Origin: Candolleomyces eurysporus
Lineage: Eukaryota > Basidiomycota > Agaricomycetes > Agaricales > Psathyrellaceae
Length of the DNA stretch: 64,000 bases
Reading direction: 5' to 3'
Assembly: GCA_027579435.1 (NCBI GenBank)
Contig: JANBPK010000920.1
Coordinates: 62,001-126,000 of the forward strand
Positions 20,589-32,073 of this stretch are shown here, in pieces (positions within the stretch are counted from its first letter, which is position 1; the number at the start of each line of letters is the position of its first letter). The notes beneath the pieces are model-generated. The model did not search any database. It was not told the origin of the DNA and saw only the letters and a list, made by a program, of their open reading frames with translations. The translations under genes were made by a program, and so were the position numbers.

Positions 20589-20890
20589 GTAATGATAGCA
20601 GCAGTATAGGATCTATTTCTTATAAATATACTCTGGCAGTGTATCAAGTATCTATGTGTATTGTACCCAATTAATTTGTTCACTTTCGAGCTAAAGGAAT
20701 GGACCGACGCGTTCTTGCGTTCTTGCGTTACTTGTCAACGTCTGAAAAGGAAAGAAAATACCCCTTTCTGGTTATCACAATTTATTATTCTTTGAGATCG
20801 AAATATCTGTCCTCAATAAAAGGCGGACTCGATCTCTCTCTTTTCCCAACGCATTTTTCTTCCTTTGCCCCACCAACGCCTTCAGTCATC

Positions 20891-21847
20891 ATGGTCCTCA
20901 AGCTCTACGGTTGGCCCAAGTCTACCTGCACCCAGCGCGTTGCAATGGTCTTGCATGAGAAGAATGTCCCCTTCGAGTTCGTCATGGTCGATCTGTTCAA
21001 GGGCGAGTCGAAGACGCCTCAGTACCTCGAGCACCAGCCTTTCGGCCAGGTTCCTTACATCGTACGCTCACTTCTACACGCTCTCTGAGCTTTTTTACTC
21101 GCCCGCCTTTNACGCGTTTTGCCTCAATCGCCTTGCGCAGCCCTACTTTCCTTCCCAGAGTACTAGTACTGACACATGGTATACGTAGGATGACGAGGGC
21201 CTCATCCTCTACGAGTCCCGCGCCATCGCCCGGTACATCGCCGAAAAGTACGCCAACCAGGGTACTCCCAACCTCCTTCCCACCAAGGACGTCGCGAGCC
21301 GGGCGATGTTTGAGCAAGCTGCGTCTATCGAGACGAGCGATTTCGACATGTTCGCGTCCAGGGCGGTATTCGAGATGTTGTTCAAGCCGTATGTGTTTCC
21401 CCNTTCTCTACTTTCTTCATCTCGTCCTTTCGCCCGCTCCATCTCGCTGACGGTCGCGTACAGTCGTATGGGTGGAGCCCCAGACAAGGCGGTGTTCGAC
21501 AACCTCATCCTATCCCTCTCGATGAAGCTCGAAGTGTACGACAAGATCCTGTCCAAGCAAAAGTACCTCGCTGGCGATGTGGGTGTTCTCTCTCCCTTCG
21601 ACGCTGTCTTCCTGATCGTGCTATAGGAACTTTGTCTCGCTGACCTGTTCCACATTCCCTATGGCGTCTTGCTCCCCATTGCTGGGAGCGACATTATGGA
21701 GTCCAAGCCCAACGTCAAGAGGTTCATTCATTTCAATCTTTTCATTCTTCATACCTCGTGCTCATCGTGGTTGGCAGGTGGTTCAACGACTTGACGAGCC
21801 GCCCCTCCTGGAAGGCTGTCCAGGACGGCGTCAGCGGCACTGCCTGA
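20891..21847 (+). CDS. Glutathione S-transferase 1 (phi-like fungal class)
   Basis: Five exons with short introns (starting at 21061, after 21391, after 21578 and after 21719). The N-terminal thioredoxin-like domain starts MVLKLYGWPKSTCTQRV, where a Ser/Cys after the first strand is the usual thiol-activating position, and includes QPFGQVPYI with the cis-Pro and the ESRAIARYI glutathione-binding segment. The helical C-domain includes FEQAASIETSDFD, the EVYDKILSKQKYLAGD N-cap box and SKPNVKRWFNDLTSRPSWKA. Length (about 213 aa) is normal. It should conjugate glutathione to electrophiles in the cytosol. Ns at 21111 and 21403 lie in introns and do not affect the protein. It is about 50-60% similar to the two tandem GSTs downstream and clearly older. 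Confidence 0.9.
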
Positions 21848-22085
21848 CTAGGAGCGAGACTGTAGTGTGAAGCCACCGAGTCATTTGTATACCAGTATAA
21901 TTCATTGTAATAATGACATACCTCGCACGAAAAGTACATATTTCGAATTCCATATGCGTGATACAGCAGTGAAAGCAGAGCAGTGAGATTGAGAAAAAGA
22001 TACAAATCCGAAAATAAGCACGCAAGACGAAGGAAGAAGTATCGCAGAAAAAAAAGAATAAACAAAAAAAAAAAAAACGAAAAAA

Positions 22086-25000
22086 CTATCTGCCAGGCGT
22101 ACGTTCTCGACCAGGAGTTCTATCTCTCGCTGGTGTTCGTCGTCCTGGAGTAGTAGGAGGAGCCAATCCGCCTCCTTTCCTTGGTGTAGCAGGCACACCG
22201 GCGCCAGAAGCCATCCCAGGGAGTAGAGTGACGCGGCGTTCGCCTGCAATAGGGCCCATACCGCTCTCCTCTACCCGCTGAACCTCCCTCGCTGCACGTC
22301 GCGCTGCGTCGCCGATCTGAGCTGGCGGCCTTGCGGCGTCTACCCTCGTTAGTGCACGGAGGAGGGTATGCGGAGACGGGAGGTGTGATGTGGATGGGAA
22401 GGGTGGTGGAGGTGGCGGGACAGACTGCGAACGCGACGAGCTTCCTGCGCCCGCCCCTGCACTGGGCATTTGGGATGGGTAGAGTGATCGTGCGAGCGTA
22501 GAAGAGGAAGAAGAGGAGGGGAGGTAAGTCGTTAGAACCGACCTTCCCCGTCCTCTCCCTTCCGTCTTATCGTCGCTACCAGGTGCGGAAGACGCAGGGG
22601 GAGGGACACTCGAACTCCTCATCCGTCCTTCCAGAGCCCTATTGAGGACTCGATAGCGTTCGTCGAGGAGCCGTTCACACGCGGAGGTGGTACCGCGAGC
22701 TGCGTTTAGGTGGACGTGGAGGGTGTCGAGGATGTAGGGTAGTGTTGGGAGTTTGCCTAAGAGGAGGGATTCGAGGTTCGGTGAAGGCTCCGTAATGTCT
22801 GGTAAAGGGTCTTGGTCTGTTGGGGTAGGTAACGCTGATGAGGAAGTGGAGGCATCGAGAGGGAGTGAAGGGCGGGAGAGCGAGGCACGCATGGAAGACC
22901 GTCGACGAGCCTGGTGGCTGACGATTTTGGTGGGAGAAGGCGTTGACGGCGAGGGAGGTTTGAGACGGGGACGAGGACGGCGGGAGAGGATAGACCGGGC
23001 GAGTTGAGCTCCGCGTTGGAAGGCCGGTGGGAGTTCGTGTGGGGCAGGGTAGAGCGTTAGGTGTTTTTCGTCGTCCTCTCCTTCCTTTCCCTCTCCCTCA
23101 TCCTCTGGGTCTTCGTCAGCCATATCCACGTCGCCCTCGCCTCCTGTGCTCGCTCGGGATTTTCCCTTGCCTTTCCCTTTCGACTTTGAGGACGAGTTCG
23201 ATGTGGAGGGAAGAGATGACTTGAGCTCTTCCAAAGCTTTCTTCCTCTTCTCGAGCGAAGCGGACAGTTTCTTGCAATAACCATCGTATTCGTACGAGAC
23301 GCGTTTCCACGCTTCGTCTTCTGCTTGAGCCCTGTTATGTGTTGATTAGTTTCGAGATAGTTTTAAGCACGGATTAGGGGTGAAGCGTAGACTCGAAGAG
23401 ATTACGACCGGGGAGGGGCAACGGAGAGGAGGGGGAGCAGAAAAAGGTGGGACACAACTCCCAACCAGCCTCGGAACAAAACACAAAACCAACTCCCGCG
23501 CCAACGAAGTCCAAATCATGAATAACACATACCTCTGAATATGCCCGCTATACGTAACCTCACATCCCCTATTCCTAACATTCTGCTGATTCTCTTTGAG
23601 TTCCTCCGTACTCGCCCTACTCCTCTCTCCATCCGTGGCATGGATATTGAGGTCGACCTTCTTCTCAGCTAGATTTCTAACGAACTCGTCTTGAGCTTTT
23701 TTCAGGACCTCGAGGGCTTTGGCTGACAATGGGGGGAGCTTGGTGGGAGCGGGCGCGGTAGAGGAAGAGGAAGAGGAGGTAGGAGGACGAGCAGGAGCGG
23801 TGTACCCATCAGGCGACGCAGCGCCCTTGTTCACCGCGCTCGCCGCTCTGAGGGAACACCAAATCAAGAGCTGCCTGACCCGCTCAACCTCTGGGAGGTC
23901 TGGGTCTATGTGTTTGTAAAAGCTCGATTCTGAGACGGTGTTGTGTGGTTGAGCTGGGATCGGGTGGTACGGCAGAGGTGATTCGAAGCATAGATGAACG
24001 GGAGTGCAGGGTTCGAGGATAGTGGGAGAGCAGCGAGAGAGCAAAGACGAGAAATATCAGCCAAAGGAAACAAGAGATAAAAAAAATGAATACTCACTTA
24101 TAACGCCTGTAGTCTCAAAAGCGGTACTTATCCGTTTACCACGGGACAACGAACTAGCTCTCCTATGCTTCCCACCTCCTCCACTCCGCCCTGATGAAGC
24201 ATCCCGCCCTCGTCCCCTCTCATCCCCATCATCGCCCCCGGAATCTTGGGAAGACTTGATAGCTGCCATCGCGCCCTCTCTCAACAGCTTGTTCCGTTGT
24301 TGTTGAGGCGTCTCGTTGGATGCAATCGGGATTTGAGAGTCTGTCGAGTCCACGTCCATCGTATCATTGTTGGCAGAGCGCGATCGGTTTGGTCTCCCTC
24401 TTCCCTGTGCCTTTGACGAGCCCGAGCTCTTTGACGGGGGTTTGGTGGATTGGGAGGGTGGTGGGAAGTTGAACATCGCGTTATTCGGATTTGAAGACGA
24501 TGAGTTTGACGGATGCGAAGAGGAGAGTAGAGAACCGTCGATAGTCGTATACGCCCGGCTGTTCCTTCGGAGCCTGTCGACTTCGTCTTCCATCGCTCTG
24601 ACATCCCTTTCCAGGTCTGCGTCTGAGCCTTCTCCTGCCATATCGTCGTCCAGGAGCCTCGATGAGGATGATGGCTTGCGGGAGAGTCCATTGGTGAAAG
24701 ACTGTTGGGAATGAGAGCGTGAAGGCAGAGGTTGTGAAGCGGGTTGCAAAGAGGAAGCGCGGAATTTCTTGGAAGGTGGATTGGAGGTTGAAGGCAGCGG
24801 TTGAGAGAAGGATGATTGTTCGGGTTCAGCAGAGGTGGCAGCGCTTTGGCGGACGATGAGCAAGCCGCCTGGGGCGTCTTCTGTGTTGATTACTGTGCGA
24901 GAGGACCACCCATTGTCAGCCAAACAGTCTATCGCCACCATTGCAAAGGATAAACAGGCGTACGTTTGCGTTTATTCGCGGTTGCAGATTTCTGTATTGT

Positions 25001-25146
25001 TTTTACCGGCCACGACCAGGATGAGGACAAGGACGGACGAGGGTCAGGCAGACTGTCGGTCAGCACAGGAGAGTCAGAGCACGCACCTCTTTCTTGGCCC
25101 TTTTGGCAGCAGCGGCGGCGAGAAGGGGGTTCATAGACGTGTCCAT
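22086..25146 (-). CDS. mis13: Kinetochore protein Mis13/Dsn1 (Mis12/MIND complex)
   Basis: Minus-strand gene of at least four exons. Exon 1 (25146 to about 25083) encodes MDTSMNPLLAAAAAKRAKKE. The next exon holds a long Ser/Pro-rich region, a short coiled coil (ERDVRAMEDEVDRLRRNSR) and the start of the family core, KHRRASSLSRGKRISTAFET. The core continues across an intron (near 23980-24110) as TGVITQPHNTVSESSFYKHI, then DPDLPEVERVRQLLIWCSLR. Further exons carry a coiled coil (AEDEAWKRVSYEYDGYCKKL..KRKKALEELK) and a long low-complexity tail ending TPGRERTPGR at 22086. RRxSxGKR..FxxxG and SxxFYKHIDxxLPEPxRxRQLL are the diagnostic Mis13 signatures. The protein links centromeric chromatin to the Ndc80 complex. 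Exon 1's donor is inferred (GTGCTC, or a nearby GT) because only it keeps frame with INTEDAPGG. Confidence 0.88.
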
Positions 25147-25329
25147 GTCCAGGGCTCTCCGTGTAGTAGCAGTGGTGGTAGCAGTGACGACAACGGAGGC
25201 TTGCATATGAGGTCTTGTCGTCGTTCTCGGGTCGTATTGCTTTGGCTTGTCTTCCTATGCCGTCGTTGTGTCGTATTGGACTCGAGGTCGATGACCAGCA
25301 GTGGTAGTAGTAGTGGTGTCGCGAGTCTA

Positions 25330-27214
25330 ATAATCTGTTCGGTCGATATTAGCCCCTTGCCGATGCATACGCGTCTTTTCCTGCCAGGTGGACGGTGTTG
25401 CTTTGACCCTACGCGCAACAGGGGGTCGGCAGGCGGGAAGGGCGGTGGGGAACGTCGGGGACGCGTCGACGGAGCGGGCGGGGGAGGCGCGACGACGTCG
25501 AGGAACGGGATCAACAAGCGCTGCGCGGAGATTGAATACCCATTCGCACGGTGGGATGTCAATAAACAATGCTGGTCTCGTGTGGGAAAGTATGCACGGA
25601 TCGTCCGAGACGTTGACCATGATGTCGTCGTCGTCGTTGGAGACGGTGAGCTCGTGAATATTCCTCATGTCGTCGACTGCCTCAGCCCCTGAACTCCGAT
25701 TTGCACTCCCCTCATCGCTTATGGCTCAAACAGGACTGGACAGCAATATAATACATAAATTTATCGTATTTCGACCAAATGACATCCTCGTTCGCTCGTC
25801 GATATTGCGGCGGAATACACCAACGGGAAGCGCAGATTTTTGCTCAGCTGTCGAGGAATGGCGCTCCTTCGGGTGGTAGCCGTTTATCAGTCGCCGGATG
25901 GTGCACTTCTTGCTCGGGATTGACGGAGTCCTGGCGAAAGGGGTGTCTGTTGGATCGTCGTTCGCAAGTGTCTTGTCGCCTTTTGAGACGTAGGCGCTTG
26001 TCCGAGAAGGTGGCTATATATAAGAGTGACTCATTCTACAGCTAACTTCACAGCCTTCCGCTTCCAACATACCACTCTCAATCAGACCCACAGGCACACG
26101 AGCAAGCCCACCCACAATGGTCCTGAAACTCTACGCAGCCCCACTCTCCACTGCTTCCCTGCGCGTCGCCCAAATCTTGCACGAGAAGAAGGTCCCATTC
26201 CAGTTTATCTCCATAGATCTGGCAAGGAAGGAGAATAAGCAGGAAGCGTATTTGGAGAAGCAGCCATTTGGACAGGTCCCTTACATCGTGAGTTTTCGTT
26301 TCCGTTTCCCGCGTCCTCGAGTTCATCCATCTATCCATCTTTCAATCTATCTACCCCCTTTTTATCGTATCTGACGATCCATTTCCGATGCACAGGACGA
26401 CGACGGCTTCATCCTCTACGAATCCCGCGCCATCACACGATATCTGGTTCTCAAATACCCAGAGGAAGGCACCCAGGGACTCGTGCCTGACATCAAAGAT
26501 GTCAAAGCCTGGGCACTGTTCGAACAAGCCAGCTCGAATGAAGTGGCGAATTTCGAGACCTTTGCGCGGGTGATCGTATATGAGAAGGTCTTCAAAGCGT
26601 GAGTGGCTCTGTTCTGGAGCGGAGTATTTTTTTGTCGATTCCATTCCTCTGGTTCGCCTCACAATTTTCTATTTCACCTTCCCATTTGCCACATCCCTTC
26701 TCGTTCTGCTACTTATCCATGGAAGATCTCCGCGCAATTTTCCCATTCCACTTTGATCTGTTCACTCCTCCACAACCGACTGATTGGGATCCTCAGACGG
26801 ATCGGCCAAGAACCCGACCTCAAAGCGTACGAAGACGCTTTCAACCAGCTCTCTGCAAAGTTGGACGCGTACGAGAAGATTTTGGGTAAACAGGCGTATC
26901 TCGCTGGGGAGGTGAGTTGGGTCCTTTCCTTGCCCCCCCTCTTTTTCTCTCTCCTCCGTCCTTTCTTCCCTTAGTGCTCTTTCCACTTTCAATTCTTTCC
27001 CGTCCTTCGTCTTCCCTTCCATCCCGCATCTACTAACGAACGACACGACCTGAATGACAGACTTTAACCCTCGCTGATCTATCTCACCTACCGTTCGGCA
27101 CCAGGCTCTACCTCGCAGGTGCAGGCGACCTCATTGACTCGAGGCCGAACGTGTCCAAGTGGTTCAAGGCGCTTAGAGAGAGGGAGAGTTGGAGAGAGGT
27201 CGAGAAGGGGATTA
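25330..27214 (+). repeat. Tandem duplication, unit 1 (promoter + GST2)
   Basis: The segment from about 25330 (GGTCGATATTAGCCCCTTG) to about 27214 (GAGAAGGGGATTA) is repeated at about 27478-29355. It covers upstream sequence, promoter, all exons and introns of the GST. Exons are nearly identical, while introns differ in length and sequence, so the duplication is not very recent. A 263-bp unique spacer separates the units. Confidence 0.85.
26014..26033 (+). promoter_or_regulatory. GST2 core promoter: TATA box plus TGACTCA site
   Basis: CTATATATAAG is followed 3 bp later by TGACTCA (26027-26033), the AP-1/Gcn4-type bZIP palindrome, about 84 bp before the ATG. The same pair is conserved in the duplicate at 28160-28179. 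bZIP factors of this type often control GST genes in stress responses; that role here is inferred. Confidence 0.5.
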
Positions 27215-27249
27215 AAGTCCGCGTGGTGGCGCATATAGATTGGTTTTAG
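26117..27249 (+). CDS. Glutathione S-transferase 2 (tandem copy, altered C-terminus)
   Basis: Four exons. The thioredoxin-like domain runs from MVLKLYAAPLSTASLRVAQI through QPFGQVPYI (exon 1) and DDDGFILYESRAITRYL (exon 2). The helical domain includes VKAWALFEQASSNEVANFET, the KLDAYEKILGKQAYLAGE N-cap region and LADLSHLPFGTRLYLAGAGD. The Ser in APLSTASLR takes the catalytic position of phi-like GSTs. After EVEKGI the sequence departs from its duplicate: here it ends KVRVVAHIDWF, there TNGREEW. The last 11 residues come from unique spacer DNA joined at the duplication end. The fold should be intact because only the extreme C-terminus changes. Neighbours are GST3 downstream and the divergent mis13 upstream, with the shared promoter region 25147-26116. 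Confidence 0.9.
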
Positions 27250-27266
27250 CGAAGGACATCCCCGAG

Positions 27267-27357
27267 GCTCTATGTAAGTCTGTCACGGGGCCGGAGGATG
27301 AGCGAACGGGGGNTCGTCCGCAAGATAGGTGTGATGTTGCTTTATATACCCTCTTCC
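27267..27357 (-). repeat. Promoter/leader module, copy 1
   Basis: On the minus strand this 91-bp block reads CGGAAGAGGGTATATAAA .. AGACTTACATAGAGC. It matches 34991-35081 in three blocks (15, 8 and 13 identical bases) with identical spacing: TATA to GAGC is 74 bp in both, and an ATG follows 8 bp beyond in both. No gene follows (MSFAKTNLYAPPRGL then a stop). The N at 27313 lies inside. Confidence 0.6.
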
Positions 27358-27477
27358 GCTGATAGAGAACGGAAATCGAATGTAGTACAGAGGATAGGAA
27401 ACAGGATAACAGACTACTGGGGATTGTCCTGTCCCCATAAGCTCAACTAATCAAACTAACTAATTAAACCACCGTCA

Positions 27478-29355
27478 TCCGGTCGGTCGATAATAGCCCC
27501 TTGTTACTTCACACTCGAGTTTTCTCTCCCAGCTAGACGGCGTTGCTTTGACCCTACGCGCAGCGGAGGGTCGGCTGGGCTGGAACGCGTCGACGGAGCG
27601 GGCGGGGGAGTGGGAGGCGCGATGTCGAGCAACCAGTGTAACAAGCGCTGCGCGGAGGTTGAATGTGCGTTCGCACAGTGAGATGGCAATAAACAATGCC
27701 GGTTATGTGGGAAACTATACGCGAACCGTCCGAGACGTTGACCATGATGTTGTTGCCGTCGTTGGAGGCGATGAGCTCTACTAAATCTTTTTCATGTCGT
27801 CGACTATCTCAGTTCCTTCCCTCCAATCCGCATCCCCCCCCATTACTCACGGCGTAAACAGGAATGGACGGCAATATTACAGGGCTGAGCATTGATAACC
27901 TTATCGACCAAATGACAACCTCGTTCATTCGTTGATATTGCGCCGGAATACGCCAACGGGGAACGCTAATTTTCGCTCGACTGTCGAAGAATGGCGCTCC
28001 TTCGGATATGTAGCCGTTTATCACCCGCCGGATGCCTTTGCGAGTGCACGTCTCCTTCGGGATTGACGCAATCCTGGCGAAAGGATTGTCTGTTGGTTCG
28101 TCGTTCATAAGTGTCTTGTCGCCTTTTGAGATGCGCGGGCGCTCATCCGACAAGGTGGCTATATAATAAGAGTGACTCATTGTACAGCTACCATCACAGC
28201 CTTTCGCTTCTGCCTACGCATAAATAATCCACCACTCCCAAGCAGACCCACAGATACACGAACAAGCCCGCCACGATGGTCCTCAAACTCTACGCAGCCC
28301 CACTTTCCACCGCTTCCCTGCGCGTCGCCCAAATCCTGCACGAGAAGAAGGTCCCATACGAGTTTATCTCCATAGATCTGGCGAGGAAGGAGAATAAGGA
28401 GGAAGAGTATTTGGAGAAGCAGCCATTTGGACAGGTTCCGTACATCGTGAGTTTTCGTTTTCGTTTTCGTTTCCGTTTCTCGCGTTCTTGACTTCATCTA
28501 TCATTCCATCTTTCAATCTATCTAACTTTTGAGCCTTCTTCGAGTCGTATCTAACGATCCATTTCCGATGCATAGGACGACGACGGCTTCATCCTCTACG
28601 AATCCCGCGCCATCACACGCTACCTCGCTCTCAAATACCCAGAACAAGGCACTCAGGGACTCGTACCCGACATCAAGGATGTCAAAGCCTGGGCACTGTT
28701 CGAACAAGCCAGCTCGAACGAGGTGGCGAATTTCGAGACCTTTGCGCGGGTGATCGTATATGAGAAGGTCTTCAAAGCGTGAGTGGCCTTCTCCCAGAGC
28801 GGAATGTCCTTCTCTCGTCTCCATTCCTCTCTTTCGGCTCTACAACTTCTCTTTCACCTTCCCGTTCCCCTATTCTCTTTTCATTTTCCGCACTATTCTC
28901 GAATACACTCTTGCGCTTCATGCTCCCCTTTTCTCCGTTCATTCTTTCATTCATAACTGACTGATTGGGACCCTCAGACGAATCAGCCAAGAACCCGACC
29001 TCAAAGCGTACGAAAACGCACATAACCAGCTCTCCGCAAAGTTGGACGCGTACGAGAAGATTTTGGGTAAACAGCCGTATCTCGCTGGAGAGGTGCGTTC
29101 GCCTTTTCTCTCTTCTCCTATTCCCCTCCTCTCTCTCTCTCCTTTCCTTCTTCCTATCTCCCTCTCCTTTTCAAGGCATTTGCTAACAAACGATCGACAG
29201 ACTCTAACCCTCGCCGACCTATCCCATCTTCCCTTCGGCACCCGTCTCTACCTCGCAGGCGCAGGCGACCTCATCGACTCGAGGCCGAACGTCTCCAAGT
29301 GGTTCAAGGCGCTCAAAGAGAGGGAGAGTTGGAGGGAGGTAGAGAAGGGGATTAC
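27478..29355 (+). repeat. Tandem duplication, unit 2 (promoter + GST3)
   Basis: Second copy of the segment described at 25330-27214, starting near GGTCGATAATAGCCCCTTG and ending with GAGAAGGGGATTA. Confidence 0.85.
28160..28179 (+). promoter_or_regulatory. GST3 core promoter: TATA box plus TGACTCA site
   Basis: TATATAA at 28160-28166 and TGACTCA at 28173-28179, in the same arrangement as at GST2. The pair is retained although the surrounding DNA has diverged. Confidence 0.5.
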
Positions 29356-29377
29356 TAATGGTAGGGAGGAGTGGTAG
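28276..29377 (+). CDS. Glutathione S-transferase 3 (tandem copy)
   Basis: Same exon layout as GST2 and nearly the same protein (MVLKLYAAPLSTASLRVAQI.., QPFGQVPYI, ESRAITRYLALKYPEQGT, KLDAYEKILGKQPYLAGE, SRPNVSKWFKALKERESW), ending EVEKGITNGREEW. All positions expected for glutathione binding (the first-strand Ser, the cis-Pro in QVPYI and the ES pair) are kept. Introns are pyrimidine-rich and have drifted relative to GST2. It is probably redundant with GST2 in detoxification; the retained TGACTCA site suggests similar regulation. Confidence 0.9.
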
Positions 29378-29624
29378 TTTTAGCGTCCGTGGACCGTGCC
29401 CAATTAGGCTTTCCCAGATTATTTGAAGTATGTAGGTATGTATTCAAGCCGAGCTTAGGTTGGGGGACTGCTAGTAACGACTTGCCGTTTTCGCAGAATG
29501 TATGAAATGAATACGAATCTTGATCGCGTGCAAGTATATAGTTACATCGAAATGAAGAAGCAAACGGACACTGTAGAGAGAGTGCCCCGTCCAATTCTGC
29601 ATTGACTACTGCTAGTATAGATGC

Positions 29625-30159
29625 TCAGTCGAACCACCCCAAGGCAACAACGTCCCCAAAGAACCCTTCGATTTCCTCCTCTCCCTCCCATTCAAAAGGA
29701 CGTCCCGCAAAGACTTTCGCCAAAACCTCGTCCATCAAATGGTGCTCTTGGGGTTCCGACTCGCCTTGGAAAGCTCGTCTGAATGACCTTTCGAGCTCGC
29801 GTGTCATTCTGTTTGTATGTTTGGACCGGTTCTGGCCTATTGATAAGAGGCGAGTGTTCAAGTTTGACTTTGGGTTACACGCGGGCCTGCTGCTGCCGCT
29901 GCCAGTGGTATTAGTGGCTTCCTTGGTGGTGGACTTGGGCCAAGTCCACCACCAGAGATGGGAGGCGGACAGTACCCTCAAACAAGGGAATCTGGCCAAC
30001 CTTCATCAATGCCAAACCCTGCCCGGTGCGTTTGGCCGTTAAGATGATATTACGGAGGGTTAAAGCCTGAAGTTCGATTTTCGATAGCAAACGATGCAAG
30101 AGTTCAGAGGCTACATCTATGTCTGGAACAGGCCTGGCTGGGTAGCCGGCGGATTGCAT
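29625..30159 (-). pseudogene. Acidic-tail family copy C, damaged
   Basis: The minus strand ends in EWEGEEEIEGFFGDVVALGWFD followed by a stop at 29625, the closing signature of the acidic-tail family. An N-terminal part from ATG 30159 (VPDIDVASELLHRLLSKIEL, then LTLRNIILTAKRTGQGLALM) resembles the family's helical middle but is in another frame. No splice pair joining the two could be found, and a 31-bp palindrome sits between them. Either a short unusual intron or a frameshift would explain this; I favour a pseudogene. Confidence 0.55.
29924..29954. repeat. Perfect 31-bp palindrome (15-bp arms, 1-nt centre)
   Basis: TGGTGGTGGACTTGG, a single G, then CCAAGTCCACCACCA. The arms are exact reverse complements. 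It lies between the two halves of acidic-tail copy C. Confidence 0.9.
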
Positions 30160-30339
30160 GATTCAACACAGTTGAACGCAGAAAATCAGGCGCGAATTAC
30201 TACGTACGCACAAGGTAAAATAGTTTGACTTTCTCAATACACACGGATAACGGTAAAAACAAACGCTTCTTCAGAAGTGCGGTCTTGGCTCCCTGTTATC
30301 TCTACAGTGAAGTCCTCTCGCTTGGACAGATCTGTAAAT

Positions 30340-32073
30340 TCAAAGACGCTCTTCAGGTCCTTTGTATGGACCCGGAGACCCTATATTGATGGTACACTCT
30401 TCGTTCGTTGCTTGAGTCTCAATGTTGCGTCGAGCTCTAAACACTATCGGCTCCAGCTGAGGTCTCTCCCTTGTTCCTGCACCACGATTTGGTGATGTAG
30501 CTTCGAGCATCGAGTGTTGTCTCCTCTGCAGTGCATGAATAGCGATGAGTTGTGGGGCCAAGACCTTCGGAATATAAACAGGAATGGATGAGTACCGATA
30601 TACGCGCAAGGCCACACATGATAAAAAANCGACGCACACTAGTCCCAAGCCAAGACGTCAGGAAAAGACGCCCCACTACCTCCCTATCCAAACTCCAAAT
30701 GGGTAGCGTAGTGTCATAGCGCGCAATCACTGCAGCAATGCCACACAATGCGGGGGGTGAGGCTGCTTCAATCAATATGATGACGACCCTGGTGTACACC
30801 GATCGCCAGTGCCACCTATGTATAATATCTTTGCCTTTGCGTCGGAGTCGGAGAATCCAGACTAGCATCGTCAAGCGTTGTCTGACTCCTCCGTCACCTT
30901 CTCCACTACCACCTCCATCACCGTCTTGAGGGACTTGTTCATTGCTGTCGAGCGTCTGCCTGGATGTTCCAAAGGTCCATTCAGTGAACTGACCCCCAAA
31001 ATCGAATTTAACCTACGTGGTGCGAGCACAGCTAGCAGTGAAGGACAGTTGACAGAAAATCCAGGAAAGGATAAGGGCGGTGACTAGAATGTTCGTTATG
31101 AGAGACATGGCGAACCATGCTATCAGCAGATCTGACTGTGCTATCCATCGAAATGCGCTGTCTTCTGTTTCCATTCCTAATCCTCCTCTGTACCGGTCCC
31201 GGAATCCGAGAGTAGGATACAACTCTATCACTGAGATTACTGGAATGATTGAACATGTCAATGTCTACCCGGGATAATATGATGCATACTCACTGACGCA
31301 GATGACATAGATGACCATGACAGGTATATAAACCGCTCGTTTATCAATGAAGATGAGATAGCATCGGTACACCTAAAGTATACAAAGAAAAGAAACTCAG
31401 GAAGTCAGCCTCTGGGCTACTATGGCGATGAAGAAAGCATTACCAAAAGGCCATCTGCGATAAAGAAGATAAGCTGAGCTATGATCCCAAACGCAAAAGA
31501 CAGCGCATGGTCAAGCGTATCTCTAGGGCTTATTCCCAAGCCAGGCTCCATCAAGGAGCCTGTCTGAGTGGTGTAGCTCACCCCATTACACCAAAAACCC
31601 TGTGTCACAATTCCTGTTTTCTTGTCCACCTCAAGGGTCCTAATCAAGCACAACAGCTCTTTTATTGACAGGATAACCTTTGTGCAGTAAGTGATGGTTC
31701 CGGCAGCAAATAGCACGAACAAGATGAGGCTTCCGACAGCGTAAGTGCTCGTTCTATGCTTCGTGCCAGGAGGATGATTTTGACAAATTCGATTATGTCG
31801 AGCAATCAGTCTGATGAGCATGACTGACGTTCCTGCGAGTATTCCTAGAGATAGGCGGGAAGGGGTCAGCGAAGGGTAGGCGGCCAGACTTACAAAGAAG
31901 GCGAAACCTGTCAGAACCGAGAGGAATATGCATGTCACTGAATCAGCCAGTAAACTAACACTAGTTTGTGGTAAATGTTCGAGTCGATCCTCGGTGGAAG
32001 CATCTATCGGGCCCACGTATTCGACTAAATACGTATACATGGGAGATGACCAGAGCTCTGGGAGAAGAGCCAT
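30340..32073 (-). CDS. Seven-transmembrane protein, second member of family
   Basis: Minus-strand gene from ATG 32073 to a stop at 30340. Exon 1 carries three or more helices (SVLTGFAFFVSLAAY, STYAVGSLILFVLFAAGTIT, ALSFAFGIIAQLIFFIADGL) and a luminal loop with paired Cys. Exon 2 is VYRCYLIFIDKRAVYIPVMV, matching VYRCYVVWSHRPW of the 15501-16624 gene. Exon 3 holds ISVIELYPTLGF and AMSLITNILVTALILSWI. Exon 4 is RLRRKGKDIIHRWHWRSVYT..IILIEAASPPALCGIAAVIA. The last exon is VLAPQLIAIHALQRRQHSML with a polar tail. Exon joints are in phase except near the N at 30629, which falls at the end of exon 4 beside a T run. An uncharacterised receptor-like membrane protein. Confidence 0.75.

Noticed and set aside
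22024..22085. A-rich tract as a possible retroposon poly(A) tail
   Set aside because: It lies just beyond the mis13 stop on the minus strand as a T-rich 3' flank; no target duplication or retro-copy is attached.
25131..25562. Pro/Arg-rich minus-strand frame duplicated at 27504-27696
   Set aside because: It lies in the duplicated promoter region of the GSTs; the second copy is interrupted differently, so the frame is not conserved as protein.
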